From the NCBI RefSeq assembly GCF_902148855.1, contig NC_043978.1, forward strand, positions 19,361,195 to 19,425,194: 64,000 nucleotides of DNA, in the 5' to 3' direction. The translations under genes and the position numbers were made by a program. How positions within the stretch are numbered: position 1 is the stretch's first letter; each line of letters opens with the position of its first letter. Under the pieces are notes generated by a model that had not been told where the DNA came from, ran no database searches, and worked only from the letters and a program-made list of their open reading frames with translations. The DNA is from Sphaeramia orbicularis. Taxonomy: Eukaryota; Chordata; Actinopteri; Kurtiformes; Apogonidae. This document shows positions 1 to 10,690 of the stretch, one piece after another.

Positions 1-431
1 ATTTTGCCCATATGTGACCTGTATCTGATCTGTTAAAGACAGTTTGAACAGCACAAATCAGATTTTTTTTAAATCTGACCCAGACCACTTTCATATGTGT
101 TCCTAAATCCAATATGTAGCAGATATTTTGCAGTGCGACTTCAGTCTGAACGGCCAGGTCGCATTTATCTGACCTTTATGTCATTAAAATGTGACAAAGG
201 GTCGCAGTTCTGCATTCCATGTTTACGGAAGTAAACAGTGCATGCCTGTGTGGTCATGTGTTATGTCAGGACCTCTTTTGCGCACGCAGGTCACTTCAGG
301 GTCGCATTCAGTTCATACTTAAAAGTAATAAAAGTTGCATTTAATGTGTACTATGAACGAGCACAGAAAAATATCAGATTTCACCAAAAAATTTGAATTG
401 TGCATTAAGACCTGCTGTCTGAACGCAGCCT
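1..431. mobile_element. DNA-transposon-like repeat, cut by window edge
   Basis: The right end reads CTGTCTGAACGCAGCC, an end typical of abundant teleost non-autonomous DNA elements whose ends resemble GGCTGCGTTCAGAC. The body repeats short words such as AATCAGATTT and GGTCGCA. The left end lies outside the window, so neither terminal inverted repeat nor target duplication can be tested. No coding capacity is seen. The class is inferred from memory of similar fish repeats and is not certain. Confidence 0.35.
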
Positions 432-1391
432 TACAGAGAGACAGAACCTGACAACCTTTCAAATTCAACTTGATATTGATTCATGGTAGAACATGCCGGT
501 CAGATACAGGGACATTGGTCCTATTTTTTGGTTTTGATGTAATACAGTACCCCCCCCCCTCCCAAACATAAAGTGCCTTGTCCTTAATGACTGTGACGAC
601 CTTTGACCCCTCCTGGGTCATCCTTGTCAATTGTGACACTAACTAGAGCACAACAGGCCGATTTGATGAGGACGTGTTGGTGAGATGACAGCTGTATCAC
701 ATCGAGGTAAATGTGGTGGCGTTCCACAGCGGGAGGCGATCAGGTTTTAGACGTTCCCACTGGAAGAAGAAGGTAAAAATCTCATTTAGGACACTGGGAG
801 GCAGCTACCTGCAGAAACATGAAATATTCATCTCATGCATATTTGGAGGAAAGCTCTTTAGATGAATGTCACCGTTTGTTACAGCACGAAAACAAAGATC
901 AGTGGACCCCCCCCAGATCACACGTAAAACCCAGACTTTATTCAGCGTTTGTCTCCTGCTGATTTTCACCAAACACGACTCGGGGTGAGTGTGTTTCTGT
1001 TTCATCCTCCCTGTGATTACCCAAACCCAGTCGGACAGACACACACCTTCTGCTGTCTTTTCTTCTACAGCTGAATAAATCCCGTTACAGATCCCGCCGT
1101 TGCCTCCGTCAGCGGTCTGCAGCTCAGCCACGTCTCAGACATTTTCATTTGTCACCGACGTGGACGCTCACTCAGACCAAACTGTCTCACTCTGTCTCTT
1201 CTGCTGAATTAATACACACATCAGACTTCATCTTTTATTATGACAGAAACTGAACACACACCAGAATCATTATACTTCTAGTCTCTGTATTTTTTTTATT
1301 TTTTTATTCCAGTTGAGGTTTTTTTTTTTTTTTAGTTTTACAGCTTTATTCCTATTTGTAGGAACTGACCTCTTTCAGTTGATCATTTTAC
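432..1391. other. Unassigned intergenic sequence
   Basis: No gene is supported here. A 108-codon open frame on the minus strand (805-1131) has no recognisable domain, and T-runs lie near 1290-1335. It may be single-copy DNA or an old repeat. Confidence 0.4.
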
Positions 1392-2148
1392 TACCTCTGC
1401 CAAGGAACGGCAGAGGGTATGTTTTCATCATGGTTTGTTTGTCTGTCTGGTACCTCTGCCAGGAGGTATTGTGATCACTCTGCTTTGTGTGTTAGTTTGT
1501 TTGTTAGCAAGATAACTCAAAAAGTTATGAACAGATTTGGATAAAAATTTCAGGAAATGTTGATACTGGCACAAGGAACAAATTATAAAATTTTGGTGGT
1601 GATTGGGGGTGTGGGGGCCATGGGGGCCCACTGATCTGCCTTGGTGGAGGTCTGTGCTCTCCGAGTGCTTTTTACCTCTGCCAAGGAGGTTATGTTTTCT
1701 GCTGGCGTTGGTTTGTCTGTCTGTCTGTCCGTGTGCAAGATAACTCAAAAAGTTATGGACGGATTTGGATGAAATTTTCAGGAAATGTTGATACTGGCAC
1801 AAGGAACAAATGATTAAATTTTGGTGGTGATTAGGGGTGTGGGTGCCATGGGGGCCCACTGATCTGCCTTGGCGGAGGTCTGCGCTCTCTGAGTCCTTTT
1901 CATGTTTGTTTGTCTGTTAGCAAGATAACTCAAAAAGTTATGGAAGGATTTGGATGAAATTTTCAGGGAATTTTGCTACTGGCACAAGGAACAAATGATA
2001 CAATTTTGGGGGTAATTGGTGGTGGTGGTGGGGGGGGTTTGTTTGTCTGTCTGTTAGCAAGATAACTCAAAAAGTTATGGAAGGATTTGGATGATGGGAG
2101 GGGGCTGATCTGCCTTGGCAGAGGTCTGCGCGCTCCGAGTGCTTTTCT
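1392..2148 (+). repeat. Tandem run of AGGT repeat copies
   Basis: Four to five partial copies of one repeat follow each other. A full copy starts TTACCTCTGCCAAGGAGGTT, continues through a GATAACTCAAAAAGTTATGG segment and a GGCACAAGGAACAAATGATT segment, passes a G-rich stretch, and ends CGAGTGCTTTTCTAG. Copies begin near 1392, 1451, 1673, 1904 and 2035. At least a dozen more occur elsewhere in the window in both orientations. The ends contain CCTCCGCC and GGCGGAGG words that could pair. I recognise it as a common teleost repeat but cannot name its class; it is probably a non-autonomous DNA element. Open frames across it are by-products. Confidence 0.75.
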
Positions 2149-2288
2149 AGTTATTATATGTATTTATCATGCATTTACAGCAGCTTCATATCAAAATCTG
2201 ATCCCACCCACCTTGGGAACAGATCTGCGTTTAGCCAATCAGAACATGTTCTTATAAAATGGATGTTGACGTTTGCCTTGCAGTGAGA

Positions 2289-2840
2289 TTTTATTTATTT
2301 ATTTATTTATTTGCCCATCATAAAACAGCAAGAGAAAATACAAAAAACAACAACATTCAAACAAGTAACATCATTGTGCAGGAGAGGTTAGAAGCCAAAA
2401 AAGGCTTATATGAATACCTCCCTGGAAATGAACAATACACAGGAAAAAAAAAGAAAAAGAAAAAATCATTAAAAATACAATATAACTGAATTAATAAACT
2501 AAAGTAAAAGCAACAAAAATGCAAATCACATTACAAATCATCAAATACAAATGAAATGATATACAGCCTTACATTTTTTCATGTATTAGAGTCCTTTTCA
2601 GATGCTTTTTAAACAATGATAAAGAAGATGTTGATTGACGATCAGGTCGTAGATTATTCCACAGATTTGGTTCACGATATTTCAGAGAATACTGACAGAC
2701 AGAAGTTTGGCAGCACGGAAGATAAAATTTGCTTGAATATCGTGAAGGATAATTGTGAATAACAGAGGACAACATAAAGAAATTCTGAAAAACTTTGGGA
2801 AGAATATGAGTTAAGTAAACATAACTGTACATGAAGACTC
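2289..2840 (-). mobile_element. LINE fragment: reverse transcriptase C-terminal tail
   Basis: On the minus strand an 87-codon frame (2832-2569) ends with a typical non-LTR retrotransposon C-terminus: SLKYREPNLWNNL, then SLSLFKKHLKRTL. Beyond the stop lies about 250 bp of A-rich 3' UTR, then a tandem AAAT tail (2289-2312 on the plus strand as ATTT repeats). The element is strongly 5'-truncated, as usual for target-primed insertions. No palm-domain motif remains. The clade (Rex1, L2 or jockey-like) cannot be settled from so short a tail. Confidence 0.75.
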
Positions 2841-3196
2841 AGGTCTGGTTAAAGTTCACATCAAAAACTGAGAGAAGTTTGAATTTTTTGAAGATCTAAG
2901 TAACATACACATAAATGGCAATCATACATTTACCATTTGTGTAAATGTATGGTTACCTTATGTATGCTACATGCTAAATATATCACAGCCAAATGTTGGA
3001 AATCCACTATTAAACCAAGTGCATGGTTTGCAGGACTGTCGAACATCCTACAACTGGAAAACTCACCTTTATGTTAAAGGGTAAACCTCTCATCTTGACA
3101 GAATGTGGAGATCTTTTATGGTGTTCTTAGAGGGGAGGAAAGTATTGGAGGCATGCTCTTTGAATATGGCCATCAACAAATGAGTATTGCAATGTA
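2841..3196. other. Unassigned; contains a small hairpin
   Basis: No gene is seen. An inverted repeat at about 2914-2957 pairs ATACATTTAC with GTAAATGTAT, extended by imperfect pairs on both sides around a short loop. Confidence 0.4.
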
Positions 3197-3596
3197 CAGG
3201 GGTTGGACAAAATAATGGAAACACCTTAAAAAATCAACAAAATATAATTCAATATGGTGTAGGTCGGCCTTTTGCGGCAATTAGTGCCTCAATTCTCCGA
3301 GGTATTGATTCATACAACTTGTGAATTGTTTCCAAAGGAATTTTAAGCCATTCTTCAGTTAGAATACCCTCCAACTGTTTTAGAGACGATGGCGGTGGAA
3401 ATCGACGTCTTACTTGAATCTCTAAAACTGACCATAAATGCTCAATAATGTTGAGGTGTGGGGACTGTGCCGGCCATACGAGATGCTCAACTTCATTAGA
3501 ATGTTCCTCATGCCATTCTTTAACAATTCCAGCTGTATGGATTGGGGCATTATCATCTTGAGGTGAAGGTGTTTCCATTATTTTGTCCAACCCCTG
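3197..3596 (-). mobile_element. 400-bp Tc1/mariner deletion derivative, copy 1
   Basis: The element is bounded by TA dinucleotides (3195-3196 and 3597-3598) and by perfect 31-bp terminal inverted repeats beginning CAGGGGTTGGACAAAATAAT. Inside, on the minus strand, is the C-terminal part of a Tc1-type transposase. The 5' inverted repeat is joined almost directly to the catalytic C-terminus, so the DNA-binding half and first catalytic aspartate are deleted. A second 400-bp copy with the same structure lies at 14728-15127 in the opposite orientation. Confidence 0.9.
3249..3590 (-). pseudogene. Truncated Tc1-like transposase, open frame of 113 codons
   Basis: The frame starts with an ATG inside the inverted repeat. 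After about 10 residues it enters the transposase at QDDNAPIHTA (second catalytic Asp), followed by QSPHLNIIEHLW (catalytic Glu). There are 36 residues between this Asp and Glu, the spacing of the DD36E group rather than the commoner DD34E. The usual SPDLN is SPHLN here. The HTH region and first catalytic Asp are missing, so it cannot be a working transposase. It is open to the end and differs from the 14.7-kb copy at 8 of 113 residues. Confidence 0.85.
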
Positions 3597-3628
3597 TATG
3601 TAGTATACGTCTGTTTGTTTTGTTTGTA

Positions 3629-4070
3629 AGCTTACCGGCTGAGAGGCCGTAAGCTATTGTCGTCATGCGGCGTCTGGCGTCGTTGTCTGTCGTTCGTTAC
3701 AAAACTTTCAATCGTCTTCTTGTCCAAAACTACAGTTCTGATTGACTTCAAACTTGGTATACAGCTTCTTTATGATGATGTCAACAAAAGTTAGTGAAAT
3801 TATTTGGATCCGGATCTGATTCTGGATTTGGTGCGACTTTGAAAAATTTCCCCGTTTTAAGAGATAGGAAGTGGATCAATGCAATAACTCAGTAATTATA
3901 AATGATATCAAGTTGGAATTAGAATTTTTTACAGATCTGAATATGACCAAAACATGGGCTGTTTCTGTAATATAATAAATACACAGAACTGGATGATAAT
4001 AAATGGCATCTGGATACATTTCCCAAAGCTTTTAATTTGGCCGGTAAGCTACAGGGCCATTGGTCCTATT
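3629..4070 (+). repeat. GTAAGC-ended repeat, short form
   Basis: Ends read GTAAGCTTACCGGC and GCCGGTAAGCTACAGGGCC. The body includes CTTGGTATACAGCTTCTT, a TGGATTTGGTGCGACTTT segment and a TGACCAAAACATGGGC segment. The same sequence occurs inverted at 41662-42484, where the middle is duplicated, so this copy is the short form. Class unknown; no coding capacity seen. Confidence 0.55.
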
Positions 4071-4324
4071 TTTTTTTTTTTTTTTTTTCCGTTTTATTTG
4101 AAACGCGTCTCACTCTGAGACCACTAAGTGAACTCTCGTACCATCAGTGACCTCTAAGGATGATAAAAATTATTTATGTCTTGGACAGTACCAGCTATAA
4201 TGCATGTTACTTATTAATTATTTGTTGTAAAGGGATTATTTTCTTTGAAAAAAAAATACATAAATACACTTATGGAAAAAAAAAATACACACACAAATGG
4301 TATCGATGTAATTATTCAAAATAT

Positions 4325-4408
4325 GGGGGGGGGGGGGGGGGGGGGGCTGATCTGCTTTGGCGGATGGCTGAATGTAGCCCCTGAACTAAAATGAGTTGGA
4401 CAACCCTG
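4325..4408. repeat. G22 tract in AGGT-repeat fragment joined to hAT-like end
   Basis: A run of 22 G (4325-4346) is followed by CTGATCTGCTTTGGCGGA, the 3' part of the AGGT repeat, then by AATGTAGCCCCTGAACTAAA and a degenerate CAACCCTG, the end of a hAT-like MITE seen intact at 7188-7843. Confidence 0.65.
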
Positions 4409-4442
4409 CTTTATATCTTGAGTCTTGACAGTGGTGAATGTA

Positions 4443-5142
4443 CACTCACAGTCAATGAAAACTTTGAGACCATATTTTTCGACATAATTTTTATTTTGAA
4501 ACCCTAAACTGGAATTTTTTCATGTGAATCATTTGTTTAGGATATTGGCATACAGAAACCAAAATCTAAAGTTTCAAGAATAATTTCAAAACCAAAAACT
4601 TAACAAAAGAAAATGGCACCTCCCAAACACAAAGTCACAACAGTAGCGGTCCTGGTCAGGAGTTGTCACTCTCTCTCTCCCTGGACGCGGTCTGTGGTCA
4701 ACAGAGCCTGTGGTGTTGTGGCGTTCAACCAGGTTTCTGATTGTGGGTTGGGAACAGCCCATACATATGCCTGGCTATATCACTGTAGCTCAAACCGGCC
4801 TCCACCATACCCAGTGCCCGGAGACGTTGTTCACGTGATAGACGTGGCATGATGCCGTTCACTGGACTAACAATGGTGGCCTTTTTTGGGCCTTTATATA
4901 GACCTTCAAAACCAATCCTCAAATTGTGCAGATACCTACTGAGTATTGCTCAGTGTGTATTTGGTCCACTTTTGCAAAGAGACCAACCCATGTGCAATGA
5001 ACCGTGACAACATGACAACTCATCATTATCTCAACTACCTGAGCACTAAGTCACCAATAAATCCACAATGAATAATTACAACCCCCCTACAAGTAGAAAT
5101 ATGCAGACATTTCTACCTCAAAGTTTCTATTGACTGTCAGTA
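4443..5142 (-). mobile_element. 700-bp Tc1-like element, internally deleted
   Basis: TA dinucleotides flank the element (4441-4442, 5143-5144). The ends are inverted repeats of about 25 bp containing CAGTCAAT and AAACTTTGAG. On the minus strand it keeps the N-terminal helix-turn-helix region of a Tc1-type transposase. The catalytic region is missing; after the HTH the sequence runs into the left terminal region. Confidence 0.75.
4725..4850 (-). pseudogene. Tc1-like transposase N-terminal HTH fragment
   Basis: The minus frame beginning with the ATG at 4850 reads MPRLSREQRLRALGMVEAGL and then SYSDIARHM, matching the first helix-turn-helix of Tc3/IS630-like transposases. The frame then shifts: the downstream words GCSQPTIRN and GSVDHRPRPGRE are recoverable only in another frame, so at least one frameshift breaks it. 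No DDE catalytic motif is present. The ATG at 4850 fits the family's start better than the upstream in-frame ATG at 4922. Confidence 0.7.
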
Positions 5143-5355
5143 TAATTTCCAACTTCACTGGTCAGTGGAAGCATATAAGCTCTTTAAAACTTGAGCCTTT
5201 CTATAGCTGTGGATGTGTGTCATGACCTGCCCGTTCAACAGTTTCAACGCTGGTGGCGGTAGATTTGTTCGTCCACATGGTGCGTGAACCTTAAACACAG
5301 CTCAGTGTGTTGTTACTACATTTAACTAAACTACCAGCCAGCTTCACCTTCTCAC

Positions 5356-5461
5356 CTGTTCAGAGAAAACATTGTTGGTGTTGCTGAGCTTCTCCTTCCA
5401 GGCATCGAAGGCTGGTGTTGAACTCTCCTCCACCACAGCCGCCGGTTCAAACACTAACACA
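5356..5461 (-). CDS. Possible host coding exon (low confidence)
   Basis: Read on the minus strand this stretch is open for 35 codons, contains FDAWKEKLSNTNNVF, and ends exactly at a consensus donor CAG|GTGAG (junction 5356/5355). A possible acceptor AG lies just upstream (5463-5462) behind a weak pyrimidine stretch. Composition looks coding and I do not recognise a repeat. I cannot identify the protein and found no partner exon. It could be chance or an old transposon exon. Confidence 0.2.
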
Positions 5462-5514
5462 CTTGGCACAGAAGATGTTTACACATATCCTGGCTGGCAG
5501 CTAATTTTCATCCC

Positions 5515-5970
5515 TTGTTAAAAATAAAAAAGCAGTACATGTTCCTGCGATTCTCATATTTGACTTCCCGTCTTCGCCAGTGTGTGCTTCGGCGCCCCGG
5601 GGCACAAACATTGAAGCTTCCCCTTGTCCACACAGACAGAAATACAGACGGCGTGGGAGGGAAGCGAGGGGAGCAGGAGGCGTGGGCGTTGGGCTTACCC
5701 GTCTGGGGGTCCCGTCTGCAGGGAGAGGAATTGTTAGCTATCCATCCAGCAGAGCCGCTGGCATGTTCTATCTATGGCAACACAACAGACACTGCACAGA
5801 TCCAGGTTGATGGTTTCTCCTGGCCTCAGAGGGCTGATGCTGCTGCTGTGGAGATGGAGGAGAAAGAGGAGGAGGAAGAGGACGAAGAGGAGGAGGCCAG
5901 CGTCCTGGATCTCCAAACCAATATCTGGGGGGCTCTGACTGAAAAACCCAACCTCCAAACAGGAAAATAA
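5515..5970 (+). other. GC-richer block with unrecognised 151-codon frame
   Basis: The stretch is richer in G+C than its surroundings. The plus frame has no internal ATG-supported domain I recognise and is dominated near its C-terminus by an acidic Glu/Asp run encoded by a GAGGAG-type purine repeat (about 5850-5900). Other frames are also open across the same area, which weakens the coding case. It may be a CpG-rich regulatory block, an old transposon piece or a pseudogene. Confidence 0.15.
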
Positions 5971-7059
5971 CGTGCGCTACATGGGCTTTCCTGGTCTGGT
6001 CGTCCTCTGTTTACTCCTTGTTTATTTTCCATTGTCTTTTCTGGTATTGAACTTTTAAATGAATGGGTGTTTGTATCTATTATAGGATGAAATAAATGTC
6101 CTTGATGGGTAAAACCAACCTAACACGAGGCACACTATGGAAATTTAGCAATGATTTGACTAAAAATCAAAACCTAACGGCCTGATCACAATCAAGGTGT
6201 ACAAGTATATTTGCATCAGTTATTAATCACAATTGCAAAAAGATACCCCCAAAACCATTCCCAAAATGTTTCGTTGGCCATCTTATTACTAGATCTTGCA
6301 ATCCTCCAAATTTGAAGAAAATCAGATAAAAACTGATAAAATGGCGACCCAATGAGCGTGAAAACGTGCACAATTTTATTGTAATAAGAGAGCAAAATTA
6401 TTGTACCTAATGTTTTGTAACACAATAAATAACTACTCAACTCCTGGGTCTTTTTATTCAAAATACACACATCACATTGCTTTTCATTTATTGATCATTT
6501 TTATTGAACAGCTGTTTGATTATCAATTCTTATTTTCAGTATTAAGACAATCAACCATTTTGTTCTGAAAACCCTTCTTTCACAGCCCTTTAATTGTAAT
6601 AATAGAATGGGAACCTGTTATATCATATAAGTATTATTATGACTAAATATGCACAACTAGACAGATTTTGGTATGCTCCCTGGCTGCAGAAAATTTGCTA
6701 ATAATGTGGCAAATGGATGTTTACGTCAAACCGCATGTTTTCAATGGCGCGTTGTTCACCAAAATTCATGTAGTGTCTGTACACCGATATACTTCCATCA
6801 ATAATATTGCGTATATGCCTCATAGATATATTGTTAGAACTTGTTATATTTCAGAAAACATATTGAAATATATATGTATAAGAATACAGCACCCATTAAA
6901 AAAAAGGTGTAATGTTGAGTAAATAGAAAGAGCATTGAATGATTTGCAAAACTCATAACCCCTTATTTTATTCACAAAAAGAGAATATAAAAACATATTG
7001 AACTGAGAAAATAAACATAACTTTGACCACATTTCACTTTTTTGTGGTTGATGTTATAT
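5971..7059. other. Unassigned AT-rich intergenic sequence
   Basis: No gene or clear repeat boundary is seen. Around 6920-7030 the wording (CCCCTTATTTTATTCACAAA) resembles flanks of an old DNA transposon, but no ends could be paired. Confidence 0.4.
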
Positions 7060-7187
7060 ATCCAATCCAATCCAACTTTATTTGTAAAGCACTTTAAAAC
7101 AACCACAGTGGACCAAAGTGCTGTACAGAAAAATAAAAAACAAAATAACAGAGTAAAATACAACAAGAGATTAAAAGACATAGAACA
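7060..7187 (-). mobile_element. LINE/SINE 3' end, left half
   Basis: ATCCAATCCAATCC followed by CTTTATTTGTAAAGCACTTT is the antisense of a teleost LINE-type 3' end (a GTGCTTTACAAATAAAG tail with an ATTGG repeat at its tip). The fragment continues after the hAT-like insertion, at 7844-7985. Confidence 0.6.
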
Positions 7188-7843
7188 CAGGTGTCAAACA
7201 TGCGGCCCGGGGGCCAAAACCGGCCCACTAAAGGGTCCAGTCGAGCCCTTGGGATGAAGTTGTGAAATGCAAAATTTACACTGAGATATTAATTATTTTA
7301 GTTCAGGTTCCACATTCAGACCAATTCAATCTCAAGTGGGTCAGACCAGTAAAATACTATCATAATAATCTATAAATACTCACAACTCCAAATTTCTCTC
7401 TTTGTAAAATGTAAATATTTTCATGTATTTACACTAAAACAAATTAGAATTTTACAAAAAAATGTGAATAACCTGAAATGTTTTAAGAGAAATAAGTACA
7501 ATTTTAACAATTTTCTGCCTGTTACTAAATGTTTTGTATATTCGTAGATCCAGTGATCTGTAAGTTATAATGGACATGTGGAGATGATAAACTGAAGCAT
7601 AATATTGTTAAAATTACACTTATTTTTTCAGTTTGTTCATGCTATTCACGTTGTTTGAAAGGATAGTTTGTAGATGTAAACATTTTCATAGTTTAATTTT
7701 ACTTTTTTCACAATAAAACATAGAGAAAATTTTGGAGTTGTATTATTTATATATTATTATGTTATTATTTTACTGGTTTGGCCCATTTCAGATCAAACTT
7801 AGCTGAATGTGGCCCCTGAACTAAAATAAGTTTGACACCCCTG
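7188..7843 (+). mobile_element. hAT-like MITE (GGTGTCAAAC family), near complete
   Basis: Ends are CAGGTGTCAAACATG and TTTGACACCCCTG, with the family words GCGGCCCGGGGGCC near the left and GGCCCCTGAACTAAAAT near the right. The interior is AT-rich and non-coding. The 10 bases on either side, ACATAGAACA and ACACAGAACA, match at 9 of 10; a hAT should give 8 bp, so the duplication is not textbook. Pieces of the same family occur near 27.4, 27.9, 29.5, 33.4, 44.8 and 57.7 kb and in every tRNA spacer. The Charlie-like hAT assignment is from memory of the ends. Confidence 0.75.
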
Positions 7844-7985
7844 ACACAGAACAACTGTAAAAATAAAATTAAAAAATCCAAAAATTCAAATAAATAAAGA
7901 AAGACAAACACAGAAGAATAGATAAAACCTAAATAAAAGAATAAAATACAAGAACAGATTCAAACATAAAAAGCTGTACAATTCA
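7844..7985 (-). mobile_element. LINE/SINE 3' end, right half
   Basis: A-rich continuation of the fragment at 7060-7187, separated from it by the hAT-like insertion. Confidence 0.45.
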
Positions 7986-8860
7986 AAACAACAACAAATA
8001 AGAACAATAAACCAATACCGAATAAAACCACTGAATAAAAATAATGCATTCAGACATCTCACGTGGTTTCAAAAGCCAAGGAGAAAAGATGGGATTTAAA
8101 AAAGGATTTAAAAACAGACAGAATATCTGTCTGGAATATTTTTTGTCCATATTGCCCAGTCCTAACACATCTTCGACATGTTTTTCTGTGATTGAACAAA
8201 ATTACACCAAATCAAAACAATGATCAGCTGAAGCAAACATGATCATTAAAGCCTGTAGTGGTGGAGGTCTTCAGTGCAGCAGGAAGGTAATGTTCCATTT
8301 ATTCATTAGTGTATGAAATGCACTAATAAATAAATAAACTTGTCTCGTCTAATGGAGCAGAAAGGTCTGATATAGTGCAAATAAACGCTTTACATCTGGT
8401 CTGTTTCTACCATTTTATTCTCCTGTTTCCACATTTTCATTACACTGTGCTGTAGCTGCACAACTGCAGACAATAAATAATCCAGATCTGATCATGTCTG
8501 CACTGATTGAAAAGAAGCAGATTCGTATCATGGGACAGAATGACATTTTGTTTTTTGTGTGTGTTCATTGAGATAAAATAAATGGGACTGAAGTGTGTTG
8601 TGTCCTCTCCATCTTCCCTTCACCCTCCTCAGCCTCAGCAGCTGTGCATACAGAGCAACATTCAGCCGGCCAAATCCATTCTGCTCTAATTAATGAGAGA
8701 ATCAGGCACCTCAAATACCTGAGTGTTTGTAGAGATGTCCAGCACACAGCTGCTCATTCCCCAGAGTCCATCTGCACTAATGATAACACTAAACTCCTTA
8801 ATATGGGCCTTTTTAAAGGGACAGTCTGTTGGATTTATATCTGCAGAAACAGAATGGAAT
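7986..8860. other. Unassigned; possible regulatory DNA at 8620-8800
   Basis: No coding gene is supported. The block around 8620-8800 is less repetitive and balanced in composition, with TCTAATTAATGAGAGA (a homeodomain-type TAATTA core) and CAGCACACAGCTGCTCATTCC. It has the look of conserved non-coding DNA but that cannot be tested here. Confidence 0.25.
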
Positions 8861-9770
8861 CAGGGTGCGATTTGTCAAAAAAACACAGAGGGGGGGCAAA
8901 ATATCAAAATATCTATAATGCATTTATTATGAATTTTTGAACATTTTTCCCCCAATTTTTGGAGACAATAGAATACAGAAAAAAAGGAATAATATAATTC
9001 TCCTGCTATAGATCAAATAGAAAATAAAATAAATAAAAGTACTACAAAACAGCCACTTTGTGTATTTGTGTGTGTGTTTGTGTGCAGGGTGCAATTTGTG
9101 AAACACATGGGGTGGGGGGGCAGTTATATAAGTCGGGGTGTGGTCCACAACTAACATAACTAATGCTTGCATGAAACGAAAGTGAAACTTCACATACTTT
9201 CAACATCCAACTCCTGGGTTCTATTCTTCTCTTATATCATCAATCAATCAATCAAATTTGATTTATATAGCGCCAAATCGTAACTAAAGTTATCTCATGA
9301 CACTTTACATACCGAGTCAGTGGAAACCAGACTCTAAGCTAATTTACAGAAACCCAACAGAATCATCCACCAGCAAACACTCTACACAGCGAATCTTACA
9401 CAAAATTTTCACATCCTCTAACCTGTATGCGCTGGACTCCCTCCACTGCTCTATGGGCCCCCCACAAATGCTGGGCCCCATGAATTTGTCACGTTTAACA
9501 CCCTCCCACCCCTTACAGCACCCCAGTGCACGGGAATGTTTGCAAAATCTGAGACTGCCGACAGTTCGGTTCAGGTGAATGTTAGTGCCACTGATGTAGG
9601 ACATAGGTGGAAGAAAACTGTCACAACCTGCCTGTTATTTACATTGGTTGGTGCCCCCCCACCCCCCCACCCTAGGATGAAATTCGTTGAGCAGAAGAAG
9701 TGAGGATATAAAAACCGGGCGGGGGGGGGGGGGGTGATCCTCCCTGTCCCCTCAAACAAATTGCACCCTG
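8861..9770. mobile_element. Composite DNA element with CAGGGTGC ends
   Basis: The left end CAGGGTGCGATTTGT and right end ACAAATTGCACCCTG are inverted repeats. Between them lie a LINE-type 3' end with an ATCA-repeat tip (about 9236-9310) and a GGGCCC-rich segment (9460-9500) that recurs inverted near 48.5 kb. No matching 8-bp target duplication was found. A G-run of 14 or more lies at 9721-9734. Confidence 0.45.
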
Positions 9771-9885
9771 ATTATAAAACTAATTAGTGTTTTAATCACT
9801 TCAAATAAGAATCTAGTTAATGTTACTTTATAATGAGCTGTTTTTATCTGCAAAAAACGAATATCTGTCTTAGATAAACTGACTT

Positions 9886-10012
9886 GATTAAGATCCTTTG
9901 TTGTCAGTATACAGTACATGCACCACACACTGAAATTTAACTTCTGCTCTTAACCCATCACTAGAAATGGAGGAACCCAACACACACTGCAGACTAGGAG
10001 CAGCAGGCGCCC
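9886..10012 (-). mobile_element. tRNA-derived SINE, 3' body fragment
   Basis: The stretch contains CATGCACCACACACTGAAAT and ATCCTTTGTTGTCAGTATAC and matches the body of the fuller SINE at 27123-27362. The tRNA-like head is missing here. Confidence 0.5.
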
Positions 10013-10060
10013 ACACTGCAAAAAACCAAATCTTACCAAGCGTATTTTTCTCATTTCTAG

Positions 10061-10250
10061 GCAAGGCAAGGCAAGGCAAGGCAAGTTTATTTGTATAGCA
10101 CATGTCAGCAACAAGGCAATTCAAGGTGCTTCACACAGGACATTGAAATAAAAGAAACAAAAAGAAACACATTTAAAACATTATAAAAGAAACATGTAAA
10201 AGGTGATTAAAAACAGCAAGTAATAAAACAACACATAAAACAAAATTCTG
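10061..10250 (-). mobile_element. LINE 3' end with GCAAG tail
   Basis: GCAAGGCAAGGCAAGG followed by GTTTATTTGTATAGCAC is the antisense of a LINE 3' end: the element would end GTGCTATACAAATAAAC and a CTTGC repeat. The rest is A-rich 3' UTR. Confidence 0.6.
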
Positions 10251-10280
10251 GCCAAAATATCTCATCACAGTTAAAACAAG

Positions 10281-10500
10281 AAAAGCACACGGAGAGCGCA
10301 GACCTCTGCCAAGACAGATCTGCCCCCCACCCCCACCCCTCCACCCCCGATCACCACCAAAATGTAATAATTTCTTCCTTGTGCCAGTATTAACGTTTCC
10401 TGAAAATTTCCTGCAAATCCGTCCATATCTTTTTGAATTATCTTGCTAACAAACAAGCACACAAAGCAAAGTGATCACAATACCTCCTGGTGGAGGTAAT
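10281..10500 (-). repeat. AGGT repeat, inverted copy
   Basis: Starts AAAAGCACACGGAGAGCGCA and ends CCTCCTGGTGGAGGTAAT, a near full-length copy inserted in the CACTGCAAAA MITE. Confidence 0.75.
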
Positions 10501-10690
10501 AAGACATAATCACCTAAAGAGTAACTTTTCAGTGAGATATAAGAACTTATTTTGAGACAAGAGAGCTTGAAAATCTTATTTCAAGAAATCTTGAGATCAT
10601 TTTCACTTGTTCCATTGGCAGATTTTTTTTTTTTTTTTTTTGCTTCATTCAAGATTTATTTTGCTTAATTCATATAATAGTCAAATATCA

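Larger units (their letters stand above)
10014..10690 (+). mobile_element. hAT-type MITE (CACTGCAAAA) split by two insertions
   Basis: Starts CACTGCAAAAAACC and carries ATCTTACCAAG, GACATAATCACCTAAAGAG and TTCAAGAAATCTTGA, matching the inverted copy at 43272-43513. It is interrupted by a LINE 3' end (10061-10250) and by an AGGT repeat (10281-10500). The far end is not clear. Confidence 0.6.

Noticed and set aside
1428-1859. 143-codon minus frame with an internal repeat
   Set aside because: It crosses two tandem AGGT repeat copies; the repeated peptide simply follows the DNA repeat.
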